In this document: one piece after another, positions 1 through 7,598 of the stretch | How the letters are laid out: the number at the start of each line of letters is the position of its first letter | Position numbering within the stretch: position 1 is the stretch's first letter | Assembly: GCF_003470205.1 (NCBI RefSeq) | Contig: NZ_QWKP01000214.1 | Coordinates: 1-64,000, forward strand | Source: Cellulomonas rhizosphaerae | Lineage (GTDB): Bacteria > Actinomycetota > Actinomycetes > Actinomycetales > Cellulomonadaceae | Direction: 5' to 3' | DNA length: 64,000 nucleotides | Position numbers and translations under genes: made by a program | Notes under the pieces: model-generated | The model's input: only the letters and a program-made list of their open reading frames with translations | What the model was told of the DNA's origin: nothing | The model's database searches: none

Positions 1-218
1 CGCTGCGCCGCCTGCGCGAGGCCGGTGCCGCGCGCCTGGCCCGGCACGGCGTGGCGCTCGCCGACCCCGCCGCCGCGTCGCGCGCGCGTGAGCTCGTCGG
101 CGACCGCGCCTACGTGACCCTGACCCGCCACTCCCACCCGCTGCCCAGCGTCGCCGACGCGCGGCACACCATCGGCGCGCTCGAGCGTCTCGGATCGAAC
201 AGCCCGGAGACCCCATGA
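1..218 (+). CDS. C-terminal fragment, probable DUF4350 membrane protein (partial)
   Basis: The reading frame starting at base 3 is open from the window edge and ends in TGA at 216-218. It gives about 71 residues ending in ALERLGSNSPETP. The stop overlaps the ATG of the following MoxR gene in an ATGA arrangement. In actinobacteria the gene directly before moxR-DUF58 is usually a DUF4350 membrane protein, whose cytoplasmic tail would look like this Arg/Ala/Leu-rich segment. That assignment rests on gene order, because no diagnostic motif is visible in the fragment. The true start lies upstream of the window. Confidence 0.5.
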   Translation, partial: LRRLREAGAARLARHGVALADPAAASRARELVGDRAYVTLTRHSHPLPSVADARHTIGALERLGSNSPETP

Positions 219-1198
219 CGAACCCCCTGCCCGTTGCCGACGTCGCCTCCGCCGGGCGCGCCGTCCTCGACGAGGTCGCGACGGCCGTCGTCGGCATGCG
301 CGAGCCCCTGCGCGTCGCGCTCGCGGCCGTGCTCGCCTCGGGCCACGTGCTGTTCGAGGACGTGCCCGGGCTCGGCAAGACGCTCGCGGCACGCTCGCTC
401 GCCACCGCGCTCGGCCTGGAGTTCCGGCGCGTGCAGTGCACGCCCGACCTGCTGCCCTCGGACATCACCGGGTCGAGCGTGTTCGACCCCGCGACCACGT
501 CGTTCGAGTTCCGCCCGGGCCCCGTGTTCGCCGGCCTCCTGCTGGCCGACGAGATCAACCGGACCGCCCCCAAGACGCAGTCCGCCCTGCTCGAGGCCAT
601 GGCCGAGCGCCAGGTCACGGTCGACGGCGTGACCCACCGGCTGCCCCTGCCGTTCCACGTGTTCGCGACGAGCAACCCGGTCGAGTACGAGGGCACCTAC
701 CCGCTGCCCGAGGCGCAGCTCGACCGGTTCATGGTCCGCCTCGCCGTGGGCTACCCCGAGCGGGACGCGGAGGTCGACGTGCTCGCGCGGCGGCTCGAGC
801 GCCGGGCCGAGGGCGCGCCCGTGCGCACGGTGGTCGACGGCGAGACCCTGCTCGGGATGCAGGCGGGCGTCGAGGCGGTCGCGGTCGACCCCGACGTGCT
901 GCGCTACTGCGTGGACCTCGCCGCGGCCACCCGCGAGCACGCGGCGGTCGAGGTCGGCGCCTCGCCGCGCGGGTCGCAGGCCCTCGTGCTGGTCGCCCGC
1001 GCGCTCGCCGTGCTGGACGGGCGCGACTTCGTCGCCCCCGAGGACGTCAAGACCGTCGCGGTCCCGACGCTCGCGCACCGCATCTCGCTCACGCCGCAGG
1101 CCTGGGCGGGCGGTGTCGCGCCGCAGCGCGTGGTCGCCGAGGTGCTGCGGTCCGTCCCGGGTCCGACCACGGCGCGGCGCGTCCCGGCCGACGCGTGA
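215..1198 (+). CDS. MoxR-family AAA+ ATPase
   Basis: This 327-residue protein has the length and layout of MoxR chaperone-like ATPases. Walker A (DVPGLGKT) is at about residues 49-56, Walker B (ADEINR) at 111-116, and a sensor-1-like ATSNP at about 151-155. An AAA lid domain follows. MoxR ATPases act in the cytoplasm and are thought to remodel or activate partners, typically the von Willebrand-like DUF58 protein encoded next door. Here the DUF58 GTG start overlaps this stop by four bases, so translation is probably coupled. The ATG at 215 overlaps the upstream stop. The client substrate is unknown. Confidence 0.93.
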   Translation: MTNPLPVADVASAGRAVLDEVATAVVGMREPLRVALAAVLASGHVLFEDVPGLGKTLAARSLATALGLEFRRVQCTPDLLPSDITGSSVFDPATTSFEFRPGPVFAGLLLADEINRTAPKTQSALLEAMAERQVTVDGVTHRLPLPFHVFATSNPVEYEGTYPLPEAQLDRFMVRLAVGYPERDAEVDVLARRLERRAEGAPVRTVVDGETLLGMQAGVEAVAVDPDVLRYCVDLAAATREHAAVEVGASPRGSQALVLVARALAVLDGRDFVAPEDVKTVAVPTLAHRISLTPQAWAGGVAPQRVVAEVLRSVPGPTTARRVPADA

Positions 1199-2484
1199 AC
1201 GAACGCTGGACGCGAGCACGCGCCACGACCGCCGCGGCGGTCGTGGGTGCCGTGCTGCTCCTCGCCGGCGCGCTGCTGGGGAGGCCCGACGTCGCGGTGC
1301 TCGGCGCCGCGCCCGTGGTGGCTGCGGTGCTCGACTGGCGGCGGCGGCCCTCGCAGGAGGTGCGGGTCCGGGTCGACGCGCCCGACGAGTCCCCGCCCGC
1401 GGGTGTCCTCGCGGCCGACGTGACCGTGACCGCGCCCGCCGGGGCCGCTGCGGTGCTGATCGGCGTGCGGCGGCACGACGACGAGCTCGACGAGGTGCTC
1501 GTCCGCGTCGACGGCACGCGCGTGCTGCCGCTCGTCGTGCACACCCTGCGCACCGGGCCGCAGCCCCTGGCCGAGGTCGACGCCCTGGGGATGGGTGTCG
1601 GTGCGGCCAGCGTGTCCGAGCCCGCGGAGCCCGCGGCGCGGTCCGTCGTCGTGCTGCCCGCGACCCGACCGCTCGACGAGCTCCCGCTGCCCCCGCGGCT
1701 GCGCGGCCTGACCGGCGGCCACGACTCGCGCCGTCCGGGCGAGGGTGGGTCGCTGCGCGACGTCCACCAGTTCGCGCCAGGCGACCGGCTGCGCCGCATC
1801 GACTGGCGCGTGACGGCCCGGCGCTCGCCGCGCCTGCAGGAGCTGTACGTGCGCCGCGAGCACGCGCTGGCCGAGGCCGTCGTGATGCTCGTCGTCGACT
1901 CGCGCGACGACGTCGGCCCCGACCCCGCCACCTGGCGCGGCACGGTCCGACCCGCGACGAGCGACTCGACCTCGCTCGACCTCGCCCGGCAGGCCGCCGC
2001 ATCGGTCGCGCAGGGCTTCCTCGCCGTGGGTGACCGCGTGGGCCTCGACGACCTCGGCGCGCTGCGCCGACCCCTGCCGCCCGGCGGCGGGCGGCGTCAG
2101 CTCGACCGGATCCGGCAGGCGCTCGCGGTGACCTCGCCCGAGGGCGAGCCGCGCCGGCGGGTGCGGGCTCCGCAGATCCCTTCCGGCGCGCTCGTCGTGG
2201 TGTTCTCGACGTTCCTCGACGACGACGCGGCCGCCGTCGCCGCCCAGTGGCGGCGCACCGGGCACCGCGTGGTGGCGGTCGACGTGCTGCCCGCGCTGCG
2301 CGACAAGCATCTCGACGACAAGCAGCGGCTCGCGGTGCGGCTCGTGCGGATGACGCGCGAGGACCGGCTCGCCGCGCTCGCGGACGCGGACGTCGAGCTC
2401 GTCGCGTGGCGCAGCTCGCCGGGTGTCGGCCTGGCCCGGCTCGCCCGCCGGGCCCAGCGGCGCGTCGGGGCGGGGGCCCGATGA
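1195..2484 (+). CDS. DUF58 domain protein, MoxR partner
   Basis: The product is about 429 residues and starts at a GTG overlapping the MoxR stop (GTGA). The same frame stays open far upstream, but that part is a shadow of moxR. Two hydrophobic N-terminal segments lie at about residues 13-46. The DUF58 signature (DVHQFAPGDRLRRIDWRVTA) sits near residues 187-206, followed by a vWA-like region containing MLVVDSRDD. DUF58 proteins are membrane-anchored partners of MoxR ATPases and often work with transglutaminase-like or DUF4129 proteins in envelope processes. The stop overlaps the ATG of the next gene, so this is the middle of a tight operon. Confidence 0.9.
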   Translation: MNERWTRARATTAAAVVGAVLLLAGALLGRPDVAVLGAAPVVAAVLDWRRRPSQEVRVRVDAPDESPPAGVLAADVTVTAPAGAAAVLIGVRRHDDELDEVLVRVDGTRVLPLVVHTLRTGPQPLAEVDALGMGVGAASVSEPAEPAARSVVVLPATRPLDELPLPPRLRGLTGGHDSRRPGEGGSLRDVHQFAPGDRLRRIDWRVTARRSPRLQELYVRREHALAEAVVMLVVDSRDDVGPDPATWRGTVRPATSDSTSLDLARQAAASVAQGFLAVGDRVGLDDLGALRRPLPPGGGRRQLDRIRQALAVTSPEGEPRRRVRAPQIPSGALVVVFSTFLDDDAAAVAAQWRRTGHRVVAVDVLPALRDKHLDDKQRLAVRLVRMTREDRLAALADADVELVAWRSSPGVGLARLARRAQRRVGAGAR

Positions 2485-3014
2485 GCACGACGCCCGAGGC
2501 CCGGCTCGCGACCGGTGCGACCGTGCCGGCCACCCTGCTGCGCGCCGTGCTCGGCGTCGTGGTCGCGGCGATGGTCGTCGTCGGGTGGGCGGCGGACCGC
2601 GACCTGCTCGCGGCCGTCGTGGTCGTCGCGCTCGGGCTCGGGGTGTTCGTCGCGCTGCGGCCGTGGTCGGTCGTGACCGCGGTCTGCGCCGGGCTCGCGG
2701 GCTTCCTCGTCCTCGTCGGCGGTGCGGCGTCGCTGCCCACCGTGATGCTGCTCGTGCTGCTGGTGCACCTCGCGACGTGGGGGTCGGCGCTTGCCGCCCG
2801 GACCTCGTGGCGCGGTCGCGTCGAGGTCGCGGTCGTGCTGGACGGGCTGCGGTCGGTCGCGCGCGTGCAGGTGGGGGCACAGGTGCTCGCGGTGGTCGCG
2901 GTGCTGCTCGCGGGCGCGGACCTCGGCGCCGCCGACGTGTGGCGGGCCGCGGCGATGCTCGCCGCGATCGGCGTCGCGGTGCTTGCGCTGCCGCGGTCCC
3001 CGTCCGCGGGCTGA
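2481..3014 (+). CDS. hypothetical integral membrane protein of the moxR operon
   Basis: A 177-residue, very hydrophobic protein with about five to six predicted transmembrane segments rich in Val, Ala and Leu. The ATG overlaps the DUF58 stop by four bases, so it belongs to the MoxR operon. No catalytic motif is visible. A small polytopic membrane protein after DUF58 is common in actinobacterial MoxR operons and may belong to a membrane complex with DUF58, but this is inferred from position only. Confidence 0.8.
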   Translation: MSTTPEARLATGATVPATLLRAVLGVVVAAMVVVGWAADRDLLAAVVVVALGLGVFVALRPWSVVTAVCAGLAGFLVLVGGAASLPTVMLLVLLVHLATWGSALAARTSWRGRVEVAVVLDGLRSVARVQVGAQVLAVVAVLLAGADLGAADVWRAAAMLAAIGVAVLALPRSPSAG

Positions 3015-3092
3015 GGCGTCCACAGCCCCGTCGCGCGCCCGCCCGGTCCACAGTCCGGGTCCGCCGCCGGCCGCGTGGTCCGGGTGCCTGCC

Positions 3093-3098
3093 TACCGT
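3093..3098 (+). promoter_or_regulatory. -10 box TACCGT, leaderless start
   Basis: TACCGT is followed by a 6-nt spacer and then the ATG at 3105. This places the expected transcription start on the start codon, the geometry of actinobacterial leaderless mRNAs. No Shine-Dalgarno sequence precedes the ATG. Confidence 0.6.
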
Positions 3099-3104
3099 CG
3101 CCCC

Positions 3105-3311
3105 ATGTTCGACGACCCCGTCCCTCTCCTGCTGTCCGCCCTCGACGGAGCCGGGCGTGCGCGCCGGGCGCTGATGGCGGCGGGGGCTGTGCCGTGGGGC
3201 GGCGCGGTCGCCGTGCGGTACCGGGCCGAGATCGACGGCGCCGTGCTCGAGGCGGCGGCGCTGGACCGGGCGGTCGGTGAGCTCGTCGCGCTCGCGGGCT
3301 GCCGGGCGTGA
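3105..3311 (+). CDS. small hypothetical protein upstream of GHSQGG hydrolase
   Basis: A 68-residue protein, MFDDPVPLLLSALDGAG onward, mostly helical by composition and ending in CRA. ATG 3105 was chosen because of the -10 box immediately upstream; an earlier in-frame GTG at 3075 would place the -10 inside the gene. Its stop overlaps the GTG of the following hydrolase, so the two are probably co-translated. I do not recognise a domain. The pairing of a small helical protein with a larger protein that has a WXG100-like N-terminus recalls type VII-linked or toxin-type gene pairs, but nothing proves it. Confidence 0.6.
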   Translation: MFDDPVPLLLSALDGAGRARRALMAAGAVPWGGAVAVRYRAEIDGAVLEAAALDRAVGELVALAGCRA

Positions 3312-4756
3312 GCGAGGTGTGGGGTGGGGATGGTGTGCGGGCGGTCGGCGGCCCCGGCCCGACCGTCGTCGAGCTGCGTGATCTCGATGCCGCCGCTGCC
3401 GCGCTCGGGGCGGCCGGCCGCGCCCTGCGGGGGTGCGCGGCGGACCTGCGTGCGGTCGCGCGGGCGGTCGACGCCCCGGTGCTGCTCCTGGAGCCCGAGC
3501 CCGCGCCGTACCCGTTCGACGCCGCGCGCGCCGAGGCGCTGGCCTCGACGGCGGGCTCGGCCGCGGCGCGGGCGGACGACCTGGTCCGGCGGCTGCGGCG
3601 GGTGGTCGAGCTGTACGTCGAGGCCGAGTCGTGGGTGGCGCGCACGCTGCGGGAGGTGGCGGGTGTCCAGGCGCAGGTGGTGGGCGAGCTGCCAGGGGTG
3701 TGGGCGGCGGGGGCGCCGGTGGTCCCGGTCGTCGTCGCGGCGGCAGCGGGTCGCGCCGTGGCCGGCGACCCGCGTGCGCTCGTCGGCGAGCAGGTGCCGT
3801 CCTGGCTCGTCGGGCCGACCGCGGGGTTCCTGCGGGGTGCGCTGCCCGGTGGTCGCGTGCCCGTCCGCGACCCGCTCGGGGCTCTGGCGGGCGAGGTCGC
3901 GGGCGGTGACCCGGTGCCCACGGCGCTCGTCCCGCGTCCCGATCCGCCCGGGCTGCCCGCGCCGCGGTCGGTCGCGGACGTCCTGCGCAACGTCTCCGCG
4001 TCCTACCCGGAGGCCCACGGGGGAGCGCCCGGGACCGCGCCGTCGACGATCTCCGTGCAGCGACTGACCCACCCCGACGGGAGCCACGGCTGGGTGGTCG
4101 AGATCCCGGGCACGCAGAGCGCGGCGTTCGGCGGCGACGTGGCCACGGACATGACGACGAACGCGCGCCTGGTCGCGGGGCTGCCCGACGACATGTCGAG
4201 CGGCGTCCTGCACGCGCTGCGGGACGCGGGCGTGCCGCCCGACGAGCCCGTGCTCCTCGCCGGGCACAGCCAGGGCGGCATGGTCGCGGTCGCGGCGGCG
4301 TCGCTCGCGGCGGGCGCGTACGACGTGCGGGCGGTGCTCACCGCGGGCTCGCCCGACGTCCCGCGCGCGGTTCCCGCCGGCGTCCAGGTGCGGCACTACC
4401 GGATCGACGAGGACCTCGTGCCGCAGACGGACGGGCGGCCGAACGCCGTCGGCCGCGACGTCGTGGTCGTGCGGCGCAGCATCGGGGCCGCCCACCTGGC
4501 GCACGCGCACTCGCTCGAGCAGTACGTGCGCACGGCCGAGCTCGCGGACTCCCGGCTCGCGGGGAGCCCCGCCCTGCGCGGCTTCGACGCCGAGCTCGCC
4601 CGCGTGCTCGGGCCGCCGGGGACGACGGCGCAGACGCGGCAGTTCTCGGTCACGCGCGCACCGGACGCGGTCGCGACGGACCCGACGACCGGGCGCCGGC
4701 GGGTGCCCCGCCTCGACCCGGCGCCCGAGGTCAGGAGCGGCGGCTCTCCGGGATGA
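3308..4756 (+). CDS. alpha/beta hydrolase with WXG100-like N-terminal helical region
   Basis: A 482-residue protein starting at a GTG that overlaps the previous stop. Residues about 20-120 are Ala/Arg-rich amphipathic helices around VVELRDLDAAAAALG, resembling WXG100/PPE-type helical modules. The C-terminal half is an alpha/beta hydrolase with the nucleophile elbow GHSQGG near residues 318-323 and a candidate catalytic His in HAHSLEQY near 399. No signal peptide is seen, so export would need a type VII-like route or the protein is cytoplasmic. The 3' end overlaps the convergent holin-like gene by 26 bp. Esterase or lipase activity is likely; the substrate is unknown. Confidence 0.75.
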   Translation: MSEVWGGDGVRAVGGPGPTVVELRDLDAAAAALGAAGRALRGCAADLRAVARAVDAPVLLLEPEPAPYPFDAARAEALASTAGSAAARADDLVRRLRRVVELYVEAESWVARTLREVAGVQAQVVGELPGVWAAGAPVVPVVVAAAAGRAVAGDPRALVGEQVPSWLVGPTAGFLRGALPGGRVPVRDPLGALAGEVAGGDPVPTALVPRPDPPGLPAPRSVADVLRNVSASYPEAHGGAPGTAPSTISVQRLTHPDGSHGWVVEIPGTQSAAFGGDVATDMTTNARLVAGLPDDMSSGVLHALRDAGVPPDEPVLLAGHSQGGMVAVAAASLAAGAYDVRAVLTAGSPDVPRAVPAGVQVRHYRIDEDLVPQTDGRPNAVGRDVVVVRRSIGAAHLAHAHSLEQYVRTAELADSRLAGSPALRGFDAELARVLGPPGTTAQTRQFSVTRAPDAVATDPTTGRRRVPRLDPAPEVRSGGSPG

Positions 4757-5114
4757 GGACCGAGAGCGCGAAGCTGACGATCGAGATGATCAGGCCGCCG
4801 AGCACCGCCCACCAGAAGTCGTCGACGCGCAGGCCCCAGTTGGTGAACTCCGTGATCCAGGCGGTCAGCATGAGCATGAGCGCGTTGACCACGAGCGTGA
4901 ACAGCCCGAGCGTGAGGATGTACAGCGGGATCGACAGGATCGCGACGATCGGCTTGACGATCGCGTTGACCAGCCCGAACACGAGCGCGATCAGCGCGAT
5001 GATGCCGATGTGCTCCCAGGTGGAGTCGTACCCGACGATGTCCAGGCCGGACAGCAGGAGCGTCGCGAGCCAGATGGCGACGCCGTTGATGATCACGCGC
5101 AGCAGGAAGGCCAT
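4731..5114 (-). CDS. phage-holin-4-2-like (PF04020-type) membrane protein
   Basis: A 127-residue protein with four transmembrane segments: MAFLLRVIINGVAIWLATLL, then IIALIALVFGLVNAIVKP, ILTLGLFTLVVNALMLML and a last hydrophobic stretch before PESRRS. The NAIVKPIVAILSIPL segment is typical of the small Phage_holin_4_2 family, common on bacterial chromosomes outside prophages. Function in chromosomal members is unknown, and nothing nearby suggests a prophage. It is tail-to-tail with the hydrolase and starts 42 bp from the divergent aminotransferase gene. Confidence 0.85.
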   Translation of the reverse strand: MAFLLRVIINGVAIWLATLLLSGLDIVGYDSTWEHIGIIALIALVFGLVNAIVKPIVAILSIPLYILTLGLFTLVVNALMLMLTAWITEFTNWGLRVDDFWWAVLGGLIISIVSFALSVLIPESRRS

Positions 5115-5156
5115 GCCGCGATCCTGCCATCTCCGGGTGGTGGCATGCTGGCACCC

Positions 5157-6224
5157 GTGACCCGCGTCCCCTTGCGCCAGGCCCTCGCAGACCTCCCGCC
5201 GTACGTCCCGGGCGGGCGCGCCCCGGTCGGCGCTGCGGCGTTCAAGCTCTCCTCCAACGAGAACCCGTACCCGCCGCTGCCGTCGGTGGTCGCGGCGATC
5301 GTCGACGCCGCCGCGGACGTCAACCGCTACCCGGACATGTACGCGACCGAGCTGTCCGAGGCGATCGCCGCGTCGCTGGGGGTTGCCCCGGAGACGATCG
5401 TGACCGGCTGCGGCTCGGTGGCCGTGCTGGGCCACGTGCTGGCCGCGGTCTGCGAGTCCGGCGACGAGGTCGTCGTCCCCTGGCGCTCCTTCGAGGCGTA
5501 CCCGATCGCGATCTCGCTGGCCGGCGCGACGGGTGTTCGCGTCCCGCTCGCGCCCGGCGGGCGGCTCGACCTCGAGGCCATGGCGGCCGCGGTCACGCCG
5601 CGCACGCGCGTGGTGCTGGTCTGCACCCCCAACAACCCCACGGGCCCCGCGGTGCACGCCGACGAGCTGGCCACGTTCCTCGCCGCGGTCCCGGGCGACG
5701 TGCTCGTCGTGCTGGACGAGGCCTACGTCGAGTTCGTCCGCGACCCCGACGTGCCCGACGGCCTGGCCGTCTTCGCCGACCACCCGAACGTCGTCGTGCT
5801 GCGGACGTTCTCCAAGGCCTACGGGCTGGCGGGCCTCCGGGTCGGCTTCGCGGTCGCGCGCCCGCGCCTGGCCGCCGGCATCCGCGCGGCGTCGACGCCG
5901 TTCGGGGTGTCGCACGCGGGCCAGCTCGCCGCGCTCGCCTCGCTGCGGGCCACCTCGGAGCTGCTGGCACGCGTGGATCGCATCGTCGGGCAGCGCACCC
6001 GCCTGCTCGACGGCCTGCGCGCCCAGGGCTGGGAGGTGGCCGACAGCCAGGCCAACTTCGTCTGGCTTCCGCTCGGCGAGGCGGCTACCGGCTTCGCGGA
6101 GCGGTCCGCGCGGGCGGGCGTCATCGTGCGGCCGTTCGCGGGCGACGGTGTGCGCGTCAGCGTCGGCGAGCCCGAGGCCGTGGACCTCTTCCTCGAGATC
6201 GCGGAGGCCGCCCACGCGCGCTGA
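5157..6224 (+). CDS. hisC: histidinol-phosphate / aromatic aminotransferase (HisC/Pat-type, class I PLP)
   Basis: A 355-residue class I/II aminotransferase. It begins VTRVPLRQALADLPPYVPG and contains the substrate-end motif KLSSNENPYPPLP, the NNPTGP loop, DEAYVEF and the PLP lysine in FSKAYGLAGLR at about residue 220. GTG 5157 is preferred over ATG 5145 because it aligns with the usual family N-terminus and has a CATGCT -10-like box 7 nt upstream. It stands alone outside a his operon. Such actinobacterial copies are often Pat, a phenylalanine/aromatic aminotransferase. Its position before a 2-oxoacid dehydrogenase operon is compatible with 2-oxoacid production from amino acids. Confidence 0.88.
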   Translation: MTRVPLRQALADLPPYVPGGRAPVGAAAFKLSSNENPYPPLPSVVAAIVDAAADVNRYPDMYATELSEAIAASLGVAPETIVTGCGSVAVLGHVLAAVCESGDEVVVPWRSFEAYPIAISLAGATGVRVPLAPGGRLDLEAMAAAVTPRTRVVLVCTPNNPTGPAVHADELATFLAAVPGDVLVVLDEAYVEFVRDPDVPDGLAVFADHPNVVVLRTFSKAYGLAGLRVGFAVARPRLAAGIRAASTPFGVSHAGQLAALASLRATSELLARVDRIVGQRTRLLDGLRAQGWEVADSQANFVWLPLGEAATGFAERSARAGVIVRPFAGDGVRVSVGEPEAVDLFLEIAEAAHAR

Positions 6225-6297
6225 GGAGGGTCGGCGAGGAGTCTGTCGGGAGTCCACAAGACGCGCGGCGCAGCGTTGTCGGAGGGCTTCTGCCGCA

Positions 6298-6330
6298 ACC
6301 TACGGTTCCGTAGGCTACGGTGACGTAGGT
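6298..6330. promoter_or_regulatory. tandem palindromic operator upstream of 2-oxoacid dehydrogenase operon
   Basis: Two adjacent inverted repeats occupy this segment. The first is a perfect 16-bp palindrome, CCTACGGTTCCGTAGG (6299-6314). The second is CTACG-GTGA-CGTAG (6315-6328). The outermost arms ACCTACG and CGTAGGT are also complementary. The symmetry and half-site length fit a TetR-type repressor. It lies 66-98 bp before the E1-alpha GTG. No regulator gene is adjacent, so the regulator would act from elsewhere. Confidence 0.6.
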
Positions 6331-6395
6331 TCGAGTCCCCCGCTCGGACGGACCGGTGCGGCCACCTGGCTGCGGGCACGCGAAGGAGCTACCGC

Positions 6396-7598
6396 GTGAG
6401 CTCGACCTCCATCCCCGAGAGCCAGACACCCACGACCCCCACCCCTGGGTCGGACGCGTCGACGGCGGGCCCCCTGACCACGGACGGGCTCGTCCAGCTG
6501 CTCGACCACGAGGGCCGTCGCGTCGCGAACCCGACGTACGACGCCCTCGTCGCCCACCTCGATGCCGACGCCCTGCGCGCGATGTACCGCGACATGGTGC
6601 TCGTGCGGCGGTTCGACACCGAGGCGACCGCGCTGCAGCGCCAGGGCGAGCTCGCCCTGTTCGCCCAGGCGCTCGGCCAGGAGGCCGCACAGATCGGCTC
6701 GGGGCACGCGCTCGCCCCGCAGGACCACGTGTTCCCCAGCTACCGCGAGCACGGCGTGGCGCACACCCGCGGCGTCGACCTCACCGACGTGCTGCGCCTG
6801 TTCCGCGGCGTCGATCACGGCGGCTGGGACCCCGTGGCGCACGGCTTCCACCTCTACACGCTGGTCATCGGCTCGCACACGTTGCACGCCACGGGCTACG
6901 CGATGGGGGTCCAGCGCGACGGCGACGTCGGCACCGGCGACCCGGCGCGCGACACCGCGGTGGTCGCGTACTTCGGCGACGGCGCGACCTCGCAGGGCGA
7001 CGTGAGCGAGGCGCTCGTGTTCGCCGCGGTGAACGAGGCTCCCGTGGTGTTCTTCTGCCAGAACAACCAGTGGGCCATCTCCGAGCCGACGACGAACCAG
7101 TCGAAGGTGCCGCTCGCCGACCGCGCCCCCGGCTTCGGCATCCCCGCGGTCCGGGTCGACGGCAACGACGTGCTGGCCAGCTACGCGGTCACGCAGGAGG
7201 CCCTGCAGCGCGCACGCTCGGGCGGTGGGCCCACGTTCATCGAGGCGTTCACGTACCGGATGGGCGCGCACACCACGTCCGACGACCCGAGCCGCTACCG
7301 CTCGTCGGAGGAGGAGGAGCACTGGCGTCGTCGCGACCCCATCGACCGCCTGCGCACCTACCTCGAGGGTCTCGGCCAGCTCCCGACGTCGTTCCTCGAC
7401 CAGCTCGACGCCGAGGCGGACGCCCTCGGCGAGCGCATCCGCACCACCGTCCGGGCGATGGGCCGCCCGTCGGCCGCCTCGATGTTCGAGCACGTCTACG
7501 CCACGCCGCACTCCGTGGTCGAGGCCGAGCGCACCTGGTTCGAGGGCTACGAGGCCTCGTTCCTCGATGCGCAGCACGGCGAGGGGAGCCACCGATGA
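6396..7598 (+). CDS. 2-oxoacid (branched-chain/pyruvate) dehydrogenase E1 component, alpha subunit
   Basis: A 400-residue protein starting at GTG with the Shine-Dalgarno GAAGGAG 7 nt upstream. The thiamine diphosphate motif runs from FGDGATSQGDVSEA (about residue 193) to NNQWAISEPT (about 226), and RMGAHTTSDDPSRY is typical of the E1-alpha phosphorylation-loop region. It decarboxylates a 2-oxoacid and reductively acylates the E2 lipoyl group as an alpha2beta2 tetramer. The overlapping E1-beta gene and following E2 complete the operon; E3 is not here. The heterotetrameric arrangement favours branched-chain 2-oxoacids, but pyruvate cannot be excluded. Confidence 0.93.
   Translation: MSSTSIPESQTPTTPTPGSDASTAGPLTTDGLVQLLDHEGRRVANPTYDALVAHLDADALRAMYRDMVLVRRFDTEATALQRQGELALFAQALGQEAAQIGSGHALAPQDHVFPSYREHGVAHTRGVDLTDVLRLFRGVDHGGWDPVAHGFHLYTLVIGSHTLHATGYAMGVQRDGDVGTGDPARDTAVVAYFGDGATSQGDVSEALVFAAVNEAPVVFFCQNNQWAISEPTTNQSKVPLADRAPGFGIPAVRVDGNDVLASYAVTQEALQRARSGGGPTFIEAFTYRMGAHTTSDDPSRYRSSEEEEHWRRRDPIDRLRTYLEGLGQLPTSFLDQLDAEADALGERIRTTVRAMGRPSAASMFEHVYATPHSVVEAERTWFEGYEASFLDAQHGEGSHR

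Noticed and set aside
436-1194. Upstream extension of the DUF58 gene
   Set aside because: It overlaps moxR in another frame and is Arg-rich; the GTG at 1195 overlapping the moxR stop is the natural start.
110-2740. Very long minus-strand open frame (876 codons) opposite moxR-DUF58
   Set aside because: Arg/Ala/Pro-rich low-complexity product with no domains; typical antisense shadow of high-GC genes. The same applies to long frames at 904-3990, 14265-17138, 17454-21308, 22866-27950 and 55387-58842.
4731-5114. Holin-like gene as evidence of a prophage
   Set aside because: No phage structural, lysis or integrase genes are nearby; this family is widespread on bacterial chromosomes.
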